A DNA stretch of 64,000 bases from Acidimicrobiales bacterium (GTDB lineage Bacteria > Actinomycetota > Acidimicrobiia > Acidimicrobiales > Acidimicrobilacustridaceae). Position 1 is the first letter of the stretch. The number at the start of each line of letters is the position of its first letter. Made by a program: the position numbers and the translations under genes. Shown here piece after piece: positions 33,271 to 41,762 of the stretch. The stretch lies in NCBI GenBank assembly GCA_025455885.1, contig JALOLR010000009.1, positions 1 to 64,000 of the forward strand, written 5' to 3'. The notes beneath the pieces were generated by a model that saw nothing but the letters and a program-made list of their open reading frames with translations, made no database searches and had not been told where the DNA came from.

Positions 33271-33988
33271 CCCCGGCAACCCGCCGCTCCTGGCGCCCAG
33301 CCCATGGCGCCGCCGGTTCGCCTCGATCCAGGCGGCGGCCGTGGCGGGCATCATCTGTGCGGTCGGCTGGTCGGTGTCGCTGAGAGGACTGCTCGCTGCG
33401 CCAGGCATCTCGGCCACCGACGCCGAAATCGCTAACTTCTACGCCGAGCGGGCCAACGCCACCGCTGCGCTCGTGTGGCTGCAGGTCCTCGTGTTCTCCA
33501 CCATCGCGTTCCTGTGGTTCGTCGGGGTCGTTCGTGGTCGAATCGGCGACAGCGAACCCAAGCTGTTCGGCACGGTGTTCCTCGGTTCCAGCATCCTGTT
33601 GGCCGCGCTGCTCTTCCTCGGCGGCGCGCTGCTGGCGGCACCGGCCGTCCAAGTGGCGGTGGCGGACAAGTCGCCGGACCCTGGCGCGGTGTCGCTGCTG
33701 CGGTCGACCGCTGCGGGCGTGCTCACGGTGGTGCTCCCCCGGGTGGCGACGCTGGTCATGTTCTCCACCGCCAGCCTGGCACGAGCCACCGAGGCGCTGC
33801 CGCGGTGGCTCGTGCTGCTCACCTACGCCGTCGGCGTGTACGAACTTGTCAACGTCACCGTCGACACGCCAACCGTCTACATCGTCCCCGCCTGGATCGC
33901 CCTCGTCAGCGTCGTGCTCCTGGTCCGCCGCCCCGCCCATCCCTTCGAGCTCGACGCCGCGACGACCCGACCGAACTCACCTACCTGA
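33263..33988 (+). CDS. Multi-pass membrane protein, unknown function
   Basis: The 241-residue product starts at the ATG inside the last codons of the TetR gene (ATGGCTGA overlap), so the two are translationally coupled. About six hydrophobic helices are visible (starting near residues 18, 62, 94, 150, 182 and 207). Between helices 1 and 2 is a short acidic loop (ATDAEIANFYAERAN). I do not recognise the family. Coupling to the regulator suggests it may sense or transport the same signal, but this is inference. Confidence 0.7.
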   Translation: MADPGNPPLLAPSPWRRRFASIQAAAVAGIICAVGWSVSLRGLLAAPGISATDAEIANFYAERANATAALVWLQVLVFSTIAFLWFVGVVRGRIGDSEPKLFGTVFLGSSILLAALLFLGGALLAAPAVQVAVADKSPDPGAVSLLRSTAAGVLTVVLPRVATLVMFSTASLARATEALPRWLVLLTYAVGVYELVNVTVDTPTVYIVPAWIALVSVVLLVRRPAHPFELDAATTRPNSPT

Positions 33989-34035
33989 CCGAACCACCGA
34001 TCGGGCCACAGCGCAAGCACCTCTGCGACCCCACG

Positions 34036-34956
34036 TCAGCGCACCGCCGGCGGGTCGTCCCACGAGGGATCGGCGGAGAACTCGACGGTCAGCCACGCGT
34101 CGAGGCCGAGATCGGTGAGTGCCCTGGCGACGGACCGGCGGACGTCATCGGTCTCACCGACCGTCCGGTCGGGCTCGGTGACGTACTCGGCGTCGACGTA
34201 GAGCTTGGTGCCGACCTTGGTCATCCGCACGGTCGGCGAGTCGAGGCCATGGGCCACCGACACGGCCTCGATGGCCGACTGCACCCGTTCCTGCACGGCG
34301 TCGTCGGGTGCCGCCTCGAGCAGCTCGCGCAACATCGTGCGCACCATGCGCAGCGGCGGCACGACGAACACGCACGCCGCCACCAGCACGAGGCCGGGAT
34401 CGACGTAGCCGGCCAGGTCCGACCGCGACGAGTCCGCCAGCAGCTGCGCCCCGACGAAGGCGGCGAGCATCCCGGCGCCGAACGCACCGCCTGCCCGCCA
34501 CTGGGTCGCCTCGGCGTCGACCAGCTCCGACGACGACGTCCGAGTGAGCCAGGCGGCCATGCCGAGCGGGGCGACGAAGGAGATGGCGGCGTAGACGAGC
34601 CCCCATCCGCCGACCACCTCGCCACCGCCGGAGAGGATCGTGGAGAGCGCCTCGAAGGCGGCGTAGGCGCAGGTGGCCAGCAGGGCGACACCCTCGATCC
34701 CGATCACCAGCGGAACGACGCCCTCGCGTCCGTACGGGTAGCCGGGTGTGGGACCGCTGCGGCCGGCGCGTGACGCGAGCAGCGCCATCCACGCCAGCCC
34801 GACGCCGAGGAGGGAGAAGGCGCCGTCGAACAGGATCACCTGCGAGCCAGACACGATGCCCAACACGATGCCGATGGCTGCGAACACCCCGGCACCGACC
34901 ATCGACGCCGTCAGCGCCCGCCGCTCGTTCCTGGCTTCGTCGGCCTGAGCTGGCAC
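34036..34956 (-). CDS. Divergent cation diffusion facilitator (CDF)-like protein
   Basis: The 306-residue product has the CDF layout: five to six membrane helices (residues about 15-215) and a C-terminal cytoplasmic ferredoxin-like domain (about 220-305; MTKVGTKLYVDAEYVTEPD). Helix 2 reads ILFDGAFSLLGVG, where the usual second metal-binding aspartate is missing, and the helix 5 HxxxD site is also not apparent. It may therefore move something other than Zn2+ or work differently. It begins with GTG 2 bp after the SulP stop, so the two form an operon. Confidence 0.75.
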   Translation of the reverse strand: MPAQADEARNERRALTASMVGAGVFAAIGIVLGIVSGSQVILFDGAFSLLGVGLAWMALLASRAGRSGPTPGYPYGREGVVPLVIGIEGVALLATCAYAAFEALSTILSGGGEVVGGWGLVYAAISFVAPLGMAAWLTRTSSSELVDAEATQWRAGGAFGAGMLAAFVGAQLLADSSRSDLAGYVDPGLVLVAACVFVVPPLRMVRTMLRELLEAAPDDAVQERVQSAIEAVSVAHGLDSPTVRMTKVGTKLYVDAEYVTEPDRTVGETDDVRRSVARALTDLGLDAWLTVEFSADPSWDDPPAVR

Positions 34957-34958
34957 CG

Positions 34959-36647
34959 TCAGGTCCCCTCGTCGTCGGCCGGGCGGTGTTGCTCGACCCA
35001 GGCGGCGGCGTCCATCTCGGCGGCTTGCAGGGCGGCGCCAACCCGCTCGTCGCCCCGGTAGAGGGCCTCGGGTCCGACGACATCGAGCACGCCGGTGGCG
35101 GCCAGCTGCTCTTCGATCCGCTCGTTGGTCGAGACGACGAGGAGTCGTGACCCGACCTCTCTGACGGCGATGGCGTAGCGGCGCACGACGTCCATGAACG
35201 TGGTCCCGAGGTCCGACCGCCCCCGCAGCCGGAGGACGACGACCGTGCCACGTGAGGTCGACGCTACCGTCGGCAGGGCGTTCTCGAACACCGGGGCGGC
35301 GGCGAAGAACAGGCTGCCGTAGGGCTGCAGCACCACGACTTCGCCGGCGGGCAGCTCAGCTGGTGGTGCGACCTCGATCACGTGGCCGTCGGCGTCTCGG
35401 ACCCGCCGCACCACCGTCACCTGGTTGGATTGGCGCACCACGTGCAGCACGACCGACAGGCCGACGCCGACCATCACCGCGTACTGCAGCGGGATCACCA
35501 TCGTGAGCACGAACGTGACGACCAGGACCGCCTTCTGCACGACACCGGTCCTCCACACCGAGCGCACGTCGGCGGGCTTGACGGTGCGCACGCCGATCAG
35601 GATCAGCAGGCCGGCCAGCGCAGGCATGGCCAGGTAACCGACGGCGTCACCGAACGCGACGATCACGACCGCCATCACCGCTGACGCGACGATCGGCGCC
35701 CAGCGGCTGCGGGCGCCGGCCGCCTTGTTGATGGCCGACGCCGACACCGACCCGCCGACCGGCATGCCCTGCATCACCCCCGACGCCACGTTGGCGACGC
35801 CCTGCCCGACGAAGTCCCGGGACGCGTCCGGGTAGCGGCCATCGGGGTTCACGAAGTTCGCCGAGATCCCAGCACCCTGCACCAGCCCGACGAACGCCAG
35901 CGACGCCGCCGGCACCAGCAGTGCCGGCACCGCGCCGACCAGGGGCCACGTCGGTGTGGGCAACCCGTCGAGGTCGACACCGAGATCGGACAGCGTGGCG
36001 ACGCCCGACCAACCCAGCGTCGCAGCGGCGGCCGAGGTGGCGATCACCCCGACCACCAGGCCCAACGCCCCGATCGATGTGCGTTCCAGAGCGATGATCA
36101 GCAGGATGGTGCCGAGGCCGACGGCCACGCTCCGCCAGTCGAGCTCGCCCGGCGACAAGACGGTGTTGAGCGCCCGGACCACCCGATTGGCTCCGTCGGC
36201 GGCGAACCCGGTCAGGTTGGCGAGCTGGCCGAGCACGATGTTCACGCCGACGGCGTTGATGAAGCCGACCATGACGGCGTTGGACACGAAGCGCAGCACC
36301 GAACCCAGCTTGAGGAGCCCGGCGGCCAGCATCACTGCGCCCGTGAGGATCGACAGCGTGAACAGCGCCCGCTCGGGGTCGGTGCTGTCGTGCACTGCAG
36401 GAACGTCGGCGACGACCATGGCCATCGCTCCGGTGCCCTGCACGACCATGAACGTCGACGAGGTCGCCGCTGCCCCGGCGAGGGTGCCGACCACGTAGGC
36501 GTAGAGGCCGGCCAACGGGCTCACCCCGGCGAGCAGCCCCGTCGCCAGGCCATCGGGCACGCTCTGCACACCGAGGACGAGACCGGCCACGCCGTCGCGG
36601 CGCAGCCTGCGACCGATCGCTGCGACGCGACTCGACCTCATCGTCAC
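34959..36647 (-). CDS. SulP family inorganic anion transporter with STAS domain
   Basis: The 562-residue protein has a SulP transport domain (about residues 15-400, roughly 12-14 helices; GVQSVPDGLATGLLAGVSPL at the start is the family signature region). A C-terminal STAS domain follows (about 430-540; VVLQPYGSLFFAAAPVFENA). SulP members carry sulfate, bicarbonate or other anions. Next to an alkylsulfatase, sulfate is the leading candidate. The start is either GTG 36647 or ATG 36641, with GGAGG upstream. It is first in a SulP-CDF operon and divergent from the CPA2 antiporter. Confidence 0.9.
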   Translation of the reverse strand: MTMRSSRVAAIGRRLRRDGVAGLVLGVQSVPDGLATGLLAGVSPLAGLYAYVVGTLAGAAATSSTFMVVQGTGAMAMVVADVPAVHDSTDPERALFTLSILTGAVMLAAGLLKLGSVLRFVSNAVMVGFINAVGVNIVLGQLANLTGFAADGANRVVRALNTVLSPGELDWRSVAVGLGTILLIIALERTSIGALGLVVGVIATSAAAATLGWSGVATLSDLGVDLDGLPTPTWPLVGAVPALLVPAASLAFVGLVQGAGISANFVNPDGRYPDASRDFVGQGVANVASGVMQGMPVGGSVSASAINKAAGARSRWAPIVASAVMAVVIVAFGDAVGYLAMPALAGLLILIGVRTVKPADVRSVWRTGVVQKAVLVVTFVLTMVIPLQYAVMVGVGLSVVLHVVRQSNQVTVVRRVRDADGHVIEVAPPAELPAGEVVVLQPYGSLFFAAAPVFENALPTVASTSRGTVVVLRLRGRSDLGTTFMDVVRRYAIAVREVGSRLLVVSTNERIEEQLAATGVLDVVGPEALYRGDERVGAALQAAEMDAAAWVEQHRPADDEGT

Positions 36648-36677
36648 CGGACCTCCACAGCTCCGCTCGTTACCATA

Positions 36678-36685
36678 TGTCTACA
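36678..36685. promoter_or_regulatory. TGTCTACA element, copy 3
   Basis: TGTCTACA occurs in the 55-bp gap between the divergent SulP and CPA2 genes, and GCTCCGCTCG at 36660-36669 also matches the duplicated TetR promoter. This links these genes to the regulon suggested for the alkylsulfatase locus. Confidence 0.45.
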
Positions 36686-36702
36686 CCTGGAGGATCTGGC
36701 CG

Positions 36703-38700
36703 ATGAACTGGTCCGAAGTGCAGATGAGTCCGGCGTTCGGCTTCACCGTGGTCGGGCTGATCATCGTGGCCGCACCGATCATCTTCGAGCGACTCCGCCT
36801 GCCAGCCGTGCTCGGGCTGCTCACCTTCGGCGCCCTGATCGGCCCGAACGTGCTCGATCTGCTCCCGCAGTTCACCGGCCTGCGCGCCGTCGGGAGCATC
36901 GGCGTGCTCTACCTCATCTTCCTCGCCGGGTTGCAGCTCGACCTCGAGACCTTCGCCCGCTTCCGCAAGATCTCCGCCGGGTTCGGCGCACTCACGTCCG
37001 TCGTCCCGATGGCGCTCGGCACCGGCGTGGCGCTGCTCCTCGGCATCGACCCGCGCCCGGCGCTGCTCATCGGATCGTTCTGGGCGTCGTTCACCCTGAT
37101 CGCCTATCCCACAGTTGCCCGGTACGGCCTGTCGAGGACTCGCGCCGTCGCGGCGATCGTGGGTGCCAGCGCGATCACCGACGCCGTCTCGCTCGTCGTG
37201 CTCGCCCTCATCGTGGGCGCCGAGACCGGCGACGCCGGCGGCGCCCAGCTGGTGCTCCAGATCGCCGCCGGGTTCGTCGTCCTCGGCATCTACTGCTTCG
37301 TCGTGGTCCCAGCTGTCGCCCGCTGGTTCTTCACCGGTCTCGGCCAGGAGCGCACCCTGCGCTACATGCTGGTGTTCATCTCGCTCACCTCGTCGGCCAT
37401 GGTCGCCGAGCTCGTCGGTGTCGAGCCGCTCATCGGCGCCTTCTTCGTCGGGGTCGGGCTCAACCGCCTCGTGCCGAACGCAAGTCCGCTCATGGCCGTG
37501 ACCGACTTCTTCGGGAACGCCCTGTTCATCCCCACCTTCCTGATCTCGGTCGGGCTGCTCTTCGACCCAGAGGTCATGTTCGTCTGGTCGACCATGCGAC
37601 TGGCCATCGCCTTCACCGCCGCGCTCGTCGTCGGCAAGGCCATCGCCGCCTGGCTCACCGGACTGACCTTCCGTCTGGCGCGAGCCGAGGTGGGACTGCT
37701 GTTCTCCATGTCAGTCGCCCAAGCCGCAGCGACCCTTGCCGCCACCGTGATCGGGTACGAGATCGGCCTCTACGGCGCCGACGTGGTCAACGCCGTCATG
37801 GTCGTCGTGGCCGTGAGCCTGATCATCACCTCCGTCACCACCAACCGATTCGCCCCCCGCGTCCCACCTCCCGACGACGACCGCCGCCGCGCCGGCGAGA
37901 TGGTGCTCGTACCCGTCCTCGGCAACCTCGACGGGCTCCCCGAGATGCTCCGGCTCGGTCGTGACCTGGCCGACCCCGCCGGCGGCATCGTCCAACCGCT
38001 GGTCCCGGTGGCCTCTGCGACCAGAGACGACCTCCGTGCCGGGCGCGCCATGCAGGCCCAAGCCGACCAGGCACTGCGCGAGCTCGGAGGCGACGAGGAG
38101 ACCCTGCTTCGGGTGGACCGGTCGGTCGCCGGCGCATTGCACCAGGCGGCCATCGAACATGACGCCTCCCTCCTGCTCCTCCAGTGGCCCGGACCCGGCG
38201 ACCTCCGTGCCCGGATGATCGGCGCGACGTTCGGTGAGATCATCACCGCCACGTCGGTCCCCGTCGTGATCGCCGGACTCCACCCCCGCAGCGGCGGCGA
38301 GCGCATCGTGGTGTACGGCACGCACCAGGACCTCGTGCCCGGCAACCGGCCCACGATGGCGCTCGCGCTCGAGGTGGCGTCCGCACTGTGTCGCCGCAGG
38401 GACGAGCCGCTCGTCATCGGCCCGGTCCCCCCATCAGCACTCGAGGACGCCGGTCTCACGATCCCTCCGACCGCGGACCATCGGGAGGCAGACGAGGACC
38501 TCGAGACCTGGGCGGCGGCAGTGACCCGCCCCGGCGACGTCGTCGTCGTACCGATCCACGACCGCGCCATCCGCAACGACGCGATCCGCGTCTACCAATC
38601 CGGCCGATCGGTGCTCGCGGTCAACCAGAACCCGGAAGCGTCGTCGGGACCGGCCACGAGTCCCCTGAACCTCGCCGTCGGCCGCTCGTTCGCCACCTGA
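36703..38700 (+). CDS. CPA2-type cation:proton antiporter with C-terminal USP-like domain
   Basis: The 665-residue protein has an N-terminal Na+/H+ exchanger domain (about residues 10-385, some 12 helices; GASAITDAVSLVVLAL near residue 150 carries the functional aspartate). The cytoplasmic C-terminal half (about 400-650) resembles paired universal-stress-protein folds (MVLVPVLGNLDGLPEML and IIVYGTHQD-like segments). It could rebalance H+ and cations during anion transport. GGAGGATCTGGCC precedes the ATG, which is only 55 bp from the SulP start. Confidence 0.88.
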   Translation: MNWSEVQMSPAFGFTVVGLIIVAAPIIFERLRLPAVLGLLTFGALIGPNVLDLLPQFTGLRAVGSIGVLYLIFLAGLQLDLETFARFRKISAGFGALTSVVPMALGTGVALLLGIDPRPALLIGSFWASFTLIAYPTVARYGLSRTRAVAAIVGASAITDAVSLVVLALIVGAETGDAGGAQLVLQIAAGFVVLGIYCFVVVPAVARWFFTGLGQERTLRYMLVFISLTSSAMVAELVGVEPLIGAFFVGVGLNRLVPNASPLMAVTDFFGNALFIPTFLISVGLLFDPEVMFVWSTMRLAIAFTAALVVGKAIAAWLTGLTFRLARAEVGLLFSMSVAQAAATLAATVIGYEIGLYGADVVNAVMVVVAVSLIITSVTTNRFAPRVPPPDDDRRRAGEMVLVPVLGNLDGLPEMLRLGRDLADPAGGIVQPLVPVASATRDDLRAGRAMQAQADQALRELGGDEETLLRVDRSVAGALHQAAIEHDASLLLLQWPGPGDLRARMIGATFGEIITATSVPVVIAGLHPRSGGERIVVYGTHQDLVPGNRPTMALALEVASALCRRRDEPLVIGPVPPSALEDAGLTIPPTADHREADEDLETWAAAVTRPGDVVVVPIHDRAIRNDAIRVYQSGRSVLAVNQNPEASSGPATSPLNLAVGRSFAT

Positions 38701-38734
38701 CAGCCCCCAGCCCGGGAGGAGCGAAGCAGGACCT

Positions 38735-38812
38735 CTCTCCAACGTGCCTACGAGCCACCCGGATCACGTCCTCGCGGAACTCACGGGGATAGGGCTTGGG
38801 CATGGTGGACAT
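38735..38812 (-). pseudogene. Start of an IS3-type transposase OrfA, truncated
   Basis: On the minus strand from the ATG at 38812 the frame reads MSTMPKPYPREFREDVIRVA then RRHVGE, which matches the opening of actinobacterial IS3-family OrfA proteins. The HTH that should follow is absent, so only about 26 codons survive. It is an insertion-sequence scar between the CPA2 gene and tRNA-Val. Confidence 0.6.
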
Positions 38813-38982
38813 CCTTCCAGCGGTGCCTTCCGGCACCACAGATCAGATGTCACCGACTCACGGGGCAGGTATGACTCCCATGTTCGTAGCAGGTCTCGCC
38901 CGAGGAACCTTCGTCGCATCTTTCAAACCCTGCCTCTGACCAGGGGTGATGCGGCGAATCGTTGCGTTTTCCACAACGTTCG

Positions 38983-39056
38983 TGGGCGTAACAGGACTCG
39001 AACCTGTGACCTCTGCCGTGTGAAGGCAGCGCTCTAACCAGCTGAGCTATACGCCC
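38983..39056 (-). tRNA. tRNA-Val (anticodon CAC)
   Basis: Read on the minus strand, the cloverleaf has acceptor GGGCGTA pairing with TACGCCC, D-arm with AGCTCAGCTGGTTAGAGC, anticodon stem CTGCC/GGCAG around loop TTCACAC (anticodon CAC, valine GUG), and T-arm with GGTTCGAGTCC. The discriminator base is A and CCA is not encoded. Its 3' end faces the accessory island at lower coordinates. Confidence 0.95.
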
Positions 39057-39066
39057 GGGGTCCGGC

Positions 39067-39096
39067 ACGATACCGCAGGCCCTCGGAGCCGCCCAA
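39067..39096 (-). promoter_or_regulatory. Probable promoter of tRNA-Val
   Basis: On the minus strand TTGGGC and TATCGT are separated by 18 bases and end 11 bases before the tRNA. This is a reasonable sigma-70-type -35/-10 pair. Confidence 0.45.
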
Positions 39097-39119
39097 CCGG
39101 TGCCGGGCGGTCGCGCCCG

Positions 39120-39494
39120 TCACGGGTAGGTGCGCAGCTCCACCACGTTGCCGTCCGGGTCACGCACGTAGACCCCCGTCCCCCACCCTCGGGCGCCGAA
39201 GAGGCGCCGGGGCCCGACGACCACGTCGAACGCCCCCGAGGCCGCCACCTCGGCCAGATCGGCGCCCTCGACGACGACGCACACGTGGTCGGCGTTCACC
39301 CCGCTGCGCTCGGTCTCCAAGAGGTCGATGATCGTGGTGTCGTCGAGGCGGACCGACAGGAACGGCGCCTCGCCGGCCTCCCACTCGGCGAGGCGGACCG
39401 GCTCCGCGCCGAGCAACCCCTCCCACCAGGCCAGCGCCCGCCGGGCATCGGCCACGTTGAGCACCACGTGGTCGAGTCCGGTGACGCGCAGCAT
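39120..39494 (-). CDS. VOC/glyoxalase-like protein
   Basis: A single VOC module of 124 residues: VTGLDHVVLNVADARRALAW at the N terminus, HVCVVVEG in the middle and YVRDPDGNVVELRTYP at the end, with His and Glu metal-ligand positions retained. The start is the ATG at 39494; a longer frame adds a poorly conserved tail. The reaction is unknown. It lies upstream of tRNA-Val in the same orientation. Confidence 0.85.
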   Translation of the reverse strand: MLRVTGLDHVVLNVADARRALAWWEGLLGAEPVRLAEWEAGEAPFLSVRLDDTTIIDLLETERSGVNADHVCVVVEGADLAEVAASGAFDVVVGPRRLFGARGWGTGVYVRDPDGNVVELRTYP

Positions 39495-39558
39495 CAGCCC
39501 AGGGTAGGACCGGCCCGGCGGTCGTCGCATCCCTCCTGGCGCGACCCCGGCGTCGGGT

Positions 39559-40206
39559 TCAGCGGGAGCTCTTCAGGCACAGGGTCGTGCGGTTGTCGTC
39601 GAGCGGCAGCGGCCGGGTGTCGGGCGGGCACGGTCGGGGCGTGGCCACGATCGAGGAGACCACCGCCGAGTTCCCGGTGCCGCAGCTCACCTTCACCGGC
39701 TGGGGCCCGGTGTCGAGCGCCGCCACGAGCAGGCACGACCCGACCGGGAACGTGGGCTGGGTGGTGGGCGGCGACGGCGTCGGGCCGGCGTCGTCCTGTT
39801 GGGTGGCGTAGGCGCTCACCACCAGGATGCCGATGAGCACCGCGGCGATCACCACCACCGGGAGGAACCGGAAGAACGGCGCATGGGCCTCCGCCACGAC
39901 GATCCCCGACGGCTCCCAGTCCGGCGGGCGCCGCGGCGGACCCGCCGCCTCGCCCTGCACCGGGCCGGGAACCGTCGCGCCGCGGGCCAGCATCCGGTCG
40001 TACTCGGCACGCCGCGCCGGGTCGCGCAACACGTTCCAGGCCGCGTTGGCCGCCTTGATGGTGGTGTCGGCGCGCGCTCGACGCAGCGGGTCGTCGGCCT
40101 GGCGGCGGTCCGGGTGGTTGGCCTTGGCCAGCCGGACATAGGCCTGGCGGATGTCGTCCGTCGAGGCCCCCGGCGAGACCCCCAGCACCTCGTAGTGCGT
40201 GCCCAC
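39559..40206 (-). CDS. J-domain membrane protein
   Basis: The start is the GTG at 40206 (VGTHYEVLGVSPGASTDDI), giving 215 residues. A DnaJ J-domain occupies residues 1-70 with HPD in NHPDRRQADD near residue 31. A proline-rich linker, one membrane helix (about residues 112-133; LPVVVIAAVLIGILVVSAY), and an extracytoplasmic tail with four cysteines follow (CLLVAALD, SCGTGN, PCPPDT, CLKSS). It could recruit DnaK to the membrane while sensing something outside. It is divergent from the pseudokinase gene. Confidence 0.8.
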   Translation of the reverse strand: MGTHYEVLGVSPGASTDDIRQAYVRLAKANHPDRRQADDPLRRARADTTIKAANAAWNVLRDPARRAEYDRMLARGATVPGPVQGEAAGPPRRPPDWEPSGIVVAEAHAPFFRFLPVVVIAAVLIGILVVSAYATQQDDAGPTPSPPTTQPTFPVGSCLLVAALDTGPQPVKVSCGTGNSAVVSSIVATPRPCPPDTRPLPLDDNRTTLCLKSSR

Positions 40207-40343
40207 TCGACGCCATCTCCCTCGCGGCCCGCCCCCAGCGTAGGTGGGCCCGCCGGAGCCGCCACCGGGGCCCCAGGGATGTTTTTCGTACTTTTCATTA
40301 CTTTTCACTTGATTCCAGACACACCGTCCGGGAGGATGCCGGC

Positions 40344-41762
40344 ATGGGACACCGGGTCAGGGTGGTGCACGACGACGACGGTCGGCTGATGGCGGTGAAG
40401 TCGCCGCCCCCCGACGACCCCGACCGGACCCGGAGGGAAGTCGGCCTCCTCCGCGGCGTCCACCACCCCGGCGTGGTCGAGCTGGTCGACGGGGAGGACG
40501 ACGACGCCACGGTCCGCACCCGCTGGGTGGGCGCCCGCACCGTGGCCGACCTGCCTCGTCCCCTCGACCCACCCCGGGCCGCCGGGATGGTGCTGGCGGT
40601 GGCGGCGACCATCGCCGACCTGCACGCCGCCGGCGTGGTGCACGGCAACCTCGACCCCACCCACGTCCTGCTCGACCCCTACGGCCGACCGGTGCTGTGC
40701 GGCTTCGGCGAAGCCCGGCGCCTCGACGCCGCCGACCCGCCCCGGCCCTCCACCGACGTCGCCGGCCTGGGGGCGTTGCTCGCCACGCTGCTCGCTCCGG
40801 CCGACGAGGACCCTGCGGCGGACGCACCGCCCGTGCCCCGCCTCCGCCGGCGGCGCAGCGTGCCGGAACGGGCCCTGCTCGCCGTCGCCCGCCACGCCAC
40901 GGTCGACGACCCGGCCGGGCGGCCCGGGCTGCGGGCCTTCACCGACGCGGTGCACAAGGCCGCCCCCGACGCCCGCCTGGCCACCGGCGGTCCCCCCCGA
41001 CCCGAGGCCCCGGCGGCGTCGACCACCCCCGCCGCCCACGGCGACCTCGACCCGCTCGTCAGCCTCCTCGCCGAACCGACGGGGGGACCGACGATCGACC
41101 CCCCACCGGGCGACGGCGCCGCCCCGAGTCGGGCGGAGCACGACGACGAGACCGGCTTCTGGGACGAGCTCGAGAGGCTGCGCCCCGCGGACGACCCCGA
41201 CCGTGTCCACCGCCGTCGCCAGTGGTGGGGCGCCGGGGTCACTGCCGTGGGCCTCGCCGTGCTCGGGTTCGTCGGCATGTCCGCCGCCACCGGCGACCCG
41301 ACCCCGCAGCCGGGGGCGACACCGGACACCACCGTCGCCGCCCCCTCGCCGGCGGCGGCACCCCGCGCCGAGACCGGCACCACCGGGCCGACGGTCCCGA
41401 GCACATCGAGCACCACCCCCACCACGGCGCCCGTCGTGGCGGTCGTCCCGGGCGAGGCGGTCACCGTGGAGCGGGACGGCCGCCGCTTCGCGGTCGGCGA
41501 CCCCGGCGACCTCGTGCTCGTCGGCGACTGGCGCTGCGACGGCCGTCAGCTCGCCGCCGCCTACCGGCCGTCGACGGGTTCGCTGTTCGTGTTCGACGCC
41601 TGGCCCGAGGTCGGTGACCGCCTCGACACCGCGGCGGTCACGGCGTTCCCGGACGGGACGGCGCTCGCCCCCGGTCCGGCCGACGCCGACGGGTGCGCGA
41701 CCCTCGTCATCGAGCGGGGTCCCGAACCGGCGGCGGTGCTCGGACCGGAGGAGCTCCGGTGA
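40344..41762 (+). CDS. Membrane pseudokinase (Ser/Thr kinase-like, catalytically degenerate)
   Basis: The 472-residue protein has an N-terminal kinase-like lobe (about residues 1-215): the ATP-site lysine appears in LMAVKSP near residue 18. However, the catalytic loop reads VVHGNLDPTHVLL (no aspartate base) near residue 99, and the DFG position reads LCGFGEARR near residue 118. The glycine-rich loop is also missing. A membrane helix lies near residues 291-312, followed by a Thr/Pro-rich stalk and a small extracellular domain (about 375-470). It overlaps the LysM gene by 4 bp. It is probably a scaffold or sensor. Confidence 0.78.
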   Translation: MGHRVRVVHDDDGRLMAVKSPPPDDPDRTRREVGLLRGVHHPGVVELVDGEDDDATVRTRWVGARTVADLPRPLDPPRAAGMVLAVAATIADLHAAGVVHGNLDPTHVLLDPYGRPVLCGFGEARRLDAADPPRPSTDVAGLGALLATLLAPADEDPAADAPPVPRLRRRRSVPERALLAVARHATVDDPAGRPGLRAFTDAVHKAAPDARLATGGPPRPEAPAASTTPAAHGDLDPLVSLLAEPTGGPTIDPPPGDGAAPSRAEHDDETGFWDELERLRPADDPDRVHRRRQWWGAGVTAVGLAVLGFVGMSAATGDPTPQPGATPDTTVAAPSPAAAPRAETGTTGPTVPSTSSTTPTTAPVVAVVPGEAVTVERDGRRFAVGDPGDLVLVGDWRCDGRQLAAAYRPSTGSLFVFDAWPEVGDRLDTAAVTAFPDGTALAPGPADADGCATLVIERGPEPAAVLGPEELR

